DNA from: Aquificaceae bacterium
GTDB lineage: Bacteria; Aquificota; Aquificia; Aquificales; Aquificaceae
Length of the DNA: 24,782 nt
Reading direction: 5' to 3'
Assembly (NCBI GenBank): GCA_015490115.1
Contig: WFYM01000150.1
Span: 1-24,782, forward strand
Positions 21,578 to 24,782 of the stretch are shown piece by piece. The position numbers and the translations under genes are program-made. Numbering within the stretch: position 1 is the first letter of the stretch; each line of letters opens with the position of its first letter. The notes below the pieces were generated by a model. The model saw only the letters and a program-made list of their open reading frames with translations. It did not search any database and had not been told where the DNA came from.

Positions 21578-22300
21578 TTATACTAAAAGCTTCTCAAGCT
21601 CTTCTCTGTTCAGTATCTCTATGTAGCCCCTTTCGGTGTTTATTATCCCCTGCTTCTTCCACCTGCTCATCACCCTTATCGCCGTCTCCACCGTAGTCCC
21701 CGTCATCTCAGCTATGTCCTGCCTCGTGAGGGGTAACCTTATGACTATGCTCCCGTCCTTCTTCACCCCTATCCTGTCAGCGAGTTCGAGTATTACCTTC
21801 GCTATCCTCTCCTCAACCCTTCCCGAAGCTATACTCTTTAGTATCTCGTAGGTCTGGAGGAGGTTCGAGGTGGCGTCGCAGGTCATCTTTATGGCTATCG
21901 CTGGATACTTTATGGCGAGGTTTATAAAGTCCCTGTTCGATATGTAGAGGACCTTGGAGCTGAGAACAGCCATGGCTGTGTAAGTGTTCTTAGGGGCGTT
22001 CTTTCCCCACTCTATCCACCCGAAAACGTCGCCGGGGAAAACGAGCCTCACTATTATCGTCTTTCCGTCTTGTGTCTCCTTTATGAGCTTTACCAGTCCC
22101 TCGACGAGTATGAATATGCCGGGTTCCGCGTCCTCTTCGAAGAAGAGGTAGTCCCCTTTGGAGTATTCCCTGAGGCTCATGTATCTTACCGCTTCCCTTA
22201 GCTCCTCAGTGCCGAGGTCCTCGAAGAGGTGGACCTTCCTTATGAAGTCGGTCTTTATATCCTCTGGAGTTTTCCTCGGGTTAGCAACTCTTTTTCCCAT
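21578..22300 (-). CDS. Crp/Fnr-family transcription regulator
   Basis: A 240-residue cytoplasmic regulator. N-terminal cyclic-nucleotide-binding fold (about 22-135; LFEDLGTEEL, YSKGDYLFFEEDAEPGIFILVEGLVKLI, VRLVFPGDVFGW) linked by the long helix to a winged-helix domain (about 160-235) with the recognition region LTRQDIAEMTGTTVETAIRVMSRWKKQGII. It has a single cysteine (C141), so it is not an Fnr-type iron-sulfur sensor; the phosphate-binding RxS of true cAMP receptors is also not seen, so the signal is unknown. Start ATG 22300 is fixed by GGAGG (22311-22307) 6 nt upstream, although this makes it overlap the end of the aminopeptidase gene by 46 bp. No binding site could be assigned. Confidence 0.9.
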   Translation of the reverse strand: MGKRVANPRKTPEDIKTDFIRKVHLFEDLGTEELREAVRYMSLREYSKGDYLFFEEDAEPGIFILVEGLVKLIKETQDGKTIIVRLVFPGDVFGWIEWGKNAPKNTYTAMAVLSSKVLYISNRDFINLAIKYPAIAIKMTCDATSNLLQTYEILKSIASGRVEERIAKVILELADRIGVKKDGSIVIRLPLTRQDIAEMTGTTVETAIRVMSRWKKQGIINTERGYIEILNREELEKLLV

Positions 22301-23337
22301 CCTCTTCCTCCTACAAGGACTGTTGGTTCAAAGACAACGTAATCGGTGTGAAAACCGACTTTGTTAGTTCCTCCGAAGGTGTGGTTGTCCCCTATGGCTA
22401 TGTGGACGGTCCCCAAGATCTTCTCAGCTTCGAGGAGGTTGTCCGGTCTCGAAGCCTTCGGGTTAGTCCCCACTCCGAACTCGGCTATGAAGCGGGCTGA
22501 GGGCATCCTCTTGAATATATCCTCTATGAAGTTCCTGTAGTCCTCGAAGCCCTCTATGTCCTCGACACCGCCTCCTATGAACTTGAAGGTTATAGGTCTT
22601 TCGAGCCTCCTGTCGGGAGCGTAAAGGATGACGAGCTTTCCGTAAGCTTCGTTTTCAACAGGTGCAACGAAAGCTTCGCCAGCAGGGAGGTTCCCGTAGT
22701 CACCTGGGTTGTGGAAGAGACCGGTATCCGGTATGCCTTTCCTCCCCTTTATGGAGAACTCCATGTCCGTCCCGTATTCTGACTTCACGTGGACCCACTC
22801 CCCTTCCGTGAGGAGGTCCGCTATGTCTTTGCTCAGCCTCGCCACGTAGTCCCAGTCGACGTCCATGGAGGTGAGGAACATGGAGGGGTCAAAGAGGGGC
22901 ATGGAGGCGTATCTCGTCCCGAAGTGGTCCGTGAGGACCTTCCTGTAGAAGGTGTGGGTGGTGGAAAAGTAAGGGAAGGCGACGACAACGTTCGGAACGT
23001 CGACAGCTTTCTCTTTCAGGATCTGGACTACCTCCTCCGCAGGGTAGCTGTCCTTTGAGAGGACCCTCTCGAAGAGTCCCGCTTCCTTGAGGGTGTCCAC
23101 AGCTTCGTCTCCGAAGGTGAGCCTCCAAAGTTCTTCGGGAGGCTCGGTCCCGTGGACCTTTAAAGAGGGATATACGAGGCTCTTCACCTCTTCGGTGAAC
23201 TCCCTCCCGACCTCCACGAACTCGTCGATCAGCTGGACGAGGTAGTCCTTCTCGTCGTCGGTGAAGACGAGGAGCCTCTCACCGGACTTTAAGTTCAGAT
23301 TTATCCTGTAGAGGTTTCTTATCCTGTCTCCGAACAT
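22255..23337 (-). CDS. M29-family metallo-aminopeptidase
   Basis: A 360-residue cytoplasmic peptidase of the thermophilic aminopeptidase family (AmpS/AmpT/PepS), which removes N-terminal residues using two metal ions. Landmarks: SEYGTDMEFSIKGRK, GNLPAGEAFVAPVE (ligand E221), RFIAEFGVGTNP (E286), GTVHIAIGDNHTFGGTN (H312) and GFHTDYVV (H330, D332). Slightly shorter than typical members (about 400). The start ATG at 23337 has only weak AGGT upstream in a 26-bp AT-rich gap after mlaD. The C-terminal 15 residues are encoded within the start of the regulator gene, a 46-bp same-strand overlap. Peptide specificity cannot be told. Confidence 0.9.
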   Translation of the reverse strand: MFGDRIRNLYRINLNLKSGERLLVFTDDEKDYLVQLIDEFVEVGREFTEEVKSLVYPSLKVHGTEPPEELWRLTFGDEAVDTLKEAGLFERVLSKDSYPAEEVVQILKEKAVDVPNVVVAFPYFSTTHTFYRKVLTDHFGTRYASMPLFDPSMFLTSMDVDWDYVARLSKDIADLLTEGEWVHVKSEYGTDMEFSIKGRKGIPDTGLFHNPGDYGNLPAGEAFVAPVENEAYGKLVILYAPDRRLERPITFKFIGGGVEDIEGFEDYRNFIEDIFKRMPSARFIAEFGVGTNPKASRPDNLLEAEKILGTVHIAIGDNHTFGGTNKVGFHTDYVVFEPTVLVGGRGWEKELLTRGKLQRI

Positions 23338-23363
23338 AGCTACCTAATAAATTAATATAAAAC

Positions 23364-24782
23364 TCAAGGGAAAGGTAAACCCATACCGCCGAGGAGGTAT
23401 TTGAGGGACTCGTCCGAGAACTCGAGACCCGCACCTAGGAAGAAGCCCCTCAGCCTGTCGTTCAGTATGTCGTCCCCTCCGAACCTCGCGTAGAAGGGAC
23501 CTTTGAGCCTGAGCTGGAGACCTATCTGGAGGAGGGGTCTGAGGTTAGGCTCACCGGGTCTGTCCTTCCTCCCGACGTCCCAAACGTCCGTGTATATCCT
23601 CATCCTCCTCGAGGGGACGAAGTCGAAGCCGACACCTCCCGTAGACTCCTTCAGACCTGCTCTTAAGGTAAGATACCTACCTCCTCCCACGAAGAAGTTT
23701 TTAGCTATTTGGAGGGTAAGCTCGGGCTTGAACTCCTTCTTTACTATCTCCTGACCGTCGAGTAGCTGTTCCGTGTAAACCCTTCCCCTCGAGTCTCCGA
23801 CGACCTCTATGAGGTAATAAGTTGTCCTCTCCGGCTGGACCCTGAGGGATAGGAAGCCTTTTGAATCCCCGCCGCTGTAAAGCTCCCCTCCGAAACCAAC
23901 GTATAGCCTCGTCCTCGTTATCACCTCCCCCGCCTCACCGAATAGCCTCGCCCCCTTCGTGACGCTCTCGTAAAGCTCCTCGTCGTGGATGAGCCTTCCG
24001 AGGGTCCCCTCACCGCTCTCTATCTTCTCAAGTATCCTGTCCAACCTCCTCGAGCTTTCCCTCAGCCTCTCGGTTATCTCGGCGAGGTTCCTCACGGACA
24101 CCCTTATGTCCTCCCTGTTTTCCCTCAGTATCCCCGAAAGCTCCCTCGAGAGGGAGTTCAGGTTCGAGACAAGTTCGGGCAGGTCTTCAGACATCCTCCT
24201 CAGGTTGGAGACGAGGACCCTCACGTCCTCCCTGCTCTCGCTCACAACCTCGGATATCTCGTCCGCTATCCTCGCCATCTGCTCTATGAGCCTCCTTATG
24301 TCTTCCCTGTTCTCTTCCGTGACCTCCCTCAGGAGCCTTGTGAGTTCCCTCAGGTTCTCTATTGCTTCTTTTATGTTCCTCCTGTTCTCTTCGAGTATTT
24401 CCCTTAAGTTCTCCGCCACCTCCCTGAAACTCTCCGCCGTCTTTGTGAGTTCCCTAACGAGCCTGTCCGTGTCCGCCACCTCCTCTACCCTTTCTATCTC
24501 CCCACCTTCCTCCAGCTCACCGGCTTCCGGAGACCCCGGTATTATCCCGAGATACTTGTCCCCCATGAGACCTATCGTCCCTATGTAAGCCCTTGCATCC
24601 TTGTATATCTTCACCCCCTCCCTCACGCCGAAGACCACCTTCACCCTCCCCTCCTCGAGGGTCAGCTCCCTCACCCTCCCCGCCGTTATCCCCGCCACCA
24701 TGACGTCCGCACCCACCGAAAGCCCCGCAACGTCGTCGAAGTAAACGCGGTAAATCTTTTCCTTCGGTCTGAGGAGGGGAAC
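23364..24782 (-). CDS. mlaD: MCE-domain lipid transport protein with helical stalk and barrel-like C-terminus (N-terminus outside window)
   Basis: The frame is open to the right edge, so the N-terminal membrane anchor is missing; 472 residues are visible. First comes the MCE domain (about 10-85): VYFDDVAGLSVGADVMVAG, VKVVFGVREGVKIYKDARA, GLMGDKYLGIIPGS. Next, about 170 residues of charged helix with repeats built on ENRxDI (four copies, the first two 25 residues apart). Then a beta-rich region of about 180 residues with alternating strands and turns (LYVGFGGELY, FLSLRVQP, TTYYLIEVVGD, YLTLRAGL, GVGFDFVP, LLQIGLQLRL, FYARFGG, FFLGAGLEF). This matches an outer-membrane barrel, as in MlaD of Veillonella, and not the short E. 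coli form. It precedes the aminopeptidase gene by 26 bp. Confidence 0.88.
   Translation of the reverse strand, partial: VPLLRPKEKIYRVYFDDVAGLSVGADVMVAGITAGRVRELTLEEGRVKVVFGVREGVKIYKDARAYIGTIGLMGDKYLGIIPGSPEAGELEEGGEIERVEEVADTDRLVRELTKTAESFREVAENLREILEENRRNIKEAIENLRELTRLLREVTEENREDIRRLIEQMARIADEISEVVSESREDVRVLVSNLRRMSEDLPELVSNLNSLSRELSGILRENREDIRVSVRNLAEITERLRESSRRLDRILEKIESGEGTLGRLIHDEELYESVTKGARLFGEAGEVITRTRLYVGFGGELYSGGDSKGFLSLRVQPERTTYYLIEVVGDSRGRVYTEQLLDGQEIVKKEFKPELTLQIAKNFFVGGGRYLTLRAGLKESTGGVGFDFVPSRRMRIYTDVWDVGRKDRPGEPNLRPLLQIGLQLRLKGPFYARFGGDDILNDRLRGFFLGAGLEFSDESLKYLLGGMGLPFP

Noticed and set aside
24001..24420. Repetitive TCCCTGTT-type sequence in mlaD, possible DNA repeat or CRISPR-like array
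   Set aside because: The repetition comes from the ENRxDI helical repeats in the protein; units diverge at the DNA level and have no constant spacers.
1..24782. tRNA, rRNA, riboswitch, IS element, CRISPR or defence system
   Set aside because: Nearly every base is assigned to a recognisable protein gene and all gaps are under about 50 bp, leaving no space for these; no transposase or defence domains were seen.

Overview
This is a gene-dense chromosomal stretch, most likely from a thermophilic diderm of the phylum Aquificota. The clues are heavy use of AGG for Arg and ATA for Ile, proteins rich in Glu/Lys/Arg and poor in Gln, very short or negative spacing between genes, and family details. 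The Nudix protein and the D-aminoacyl-tRNA deacylase (with NWGP instead of the usual NDGP) closely resemble what I remember of the Aquifex aeolicus proteins. GC content by eye is in the low to mid 50s percent, above Aquifex itself, so a higher-GC member of the phylum is likely. I did not verify the genus.

Layout, left to right: the 3' end of a cyclopropane-fatty-acid synthase gene (+); a glyoxalase-II-like hydrolase followed by the lipid-transport ATPase mlaF (-); a small EAL-like protein (+); a small protein, dapB and mutS2 (-); a DUF374 acyltransferase (+); a six-gene minus-strand run of periplasmic WD40 protein, dtd, unknown helical protein, guaB, khtT and khtU; thrS and plsC (+); a thioredoxin-like lipoprotein and cimA (-); recN and an Ap4A-hydrolase-like Nudix gene (+); then mlaD (cut by the right edge), an M29 aminopeptidase, a Crp/Fnr regulator, a small secreted protein, ctpA and tsaD (-). 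There are 25 protein genes. No RNA genes, mobile elements or CRISPR arrays were seen. The largest gap is about 50 bases, so no gene-free stretch needs separate description.

Functionally most genes are housekeeping: purine, lysine and isoleucine synthesis, tRNA charging, proofreading and t6A modification, and DNA repair. There is a clear envelope-lipid theme: Cfa, MlaF, MlaD, DUF374 acyltransferase and PlsC. A K+/H+ antiporter with its RCK-type regulator is also present.

No unknown multi-gene system is evident. The points most worth a second look are: an MlaD with a long helical stalk and a barrel-like C-terminus (possible trans-envelope lipid bridge); the fact that all five convergent gene pairs overlap at their 3' ends, some with inverted repeats that pair the two stop codons; several unit-leading genes with a -10-like hexamer 5-7 nt before the start codon and no Shine-Dalgarno, suggesting leaderless mRNAs, including two divergent pairs separated by only 12 and 14 bp; a degenerate EAL domain; and a MutS2 whose Smr domain lacks the usual LDLR signature.
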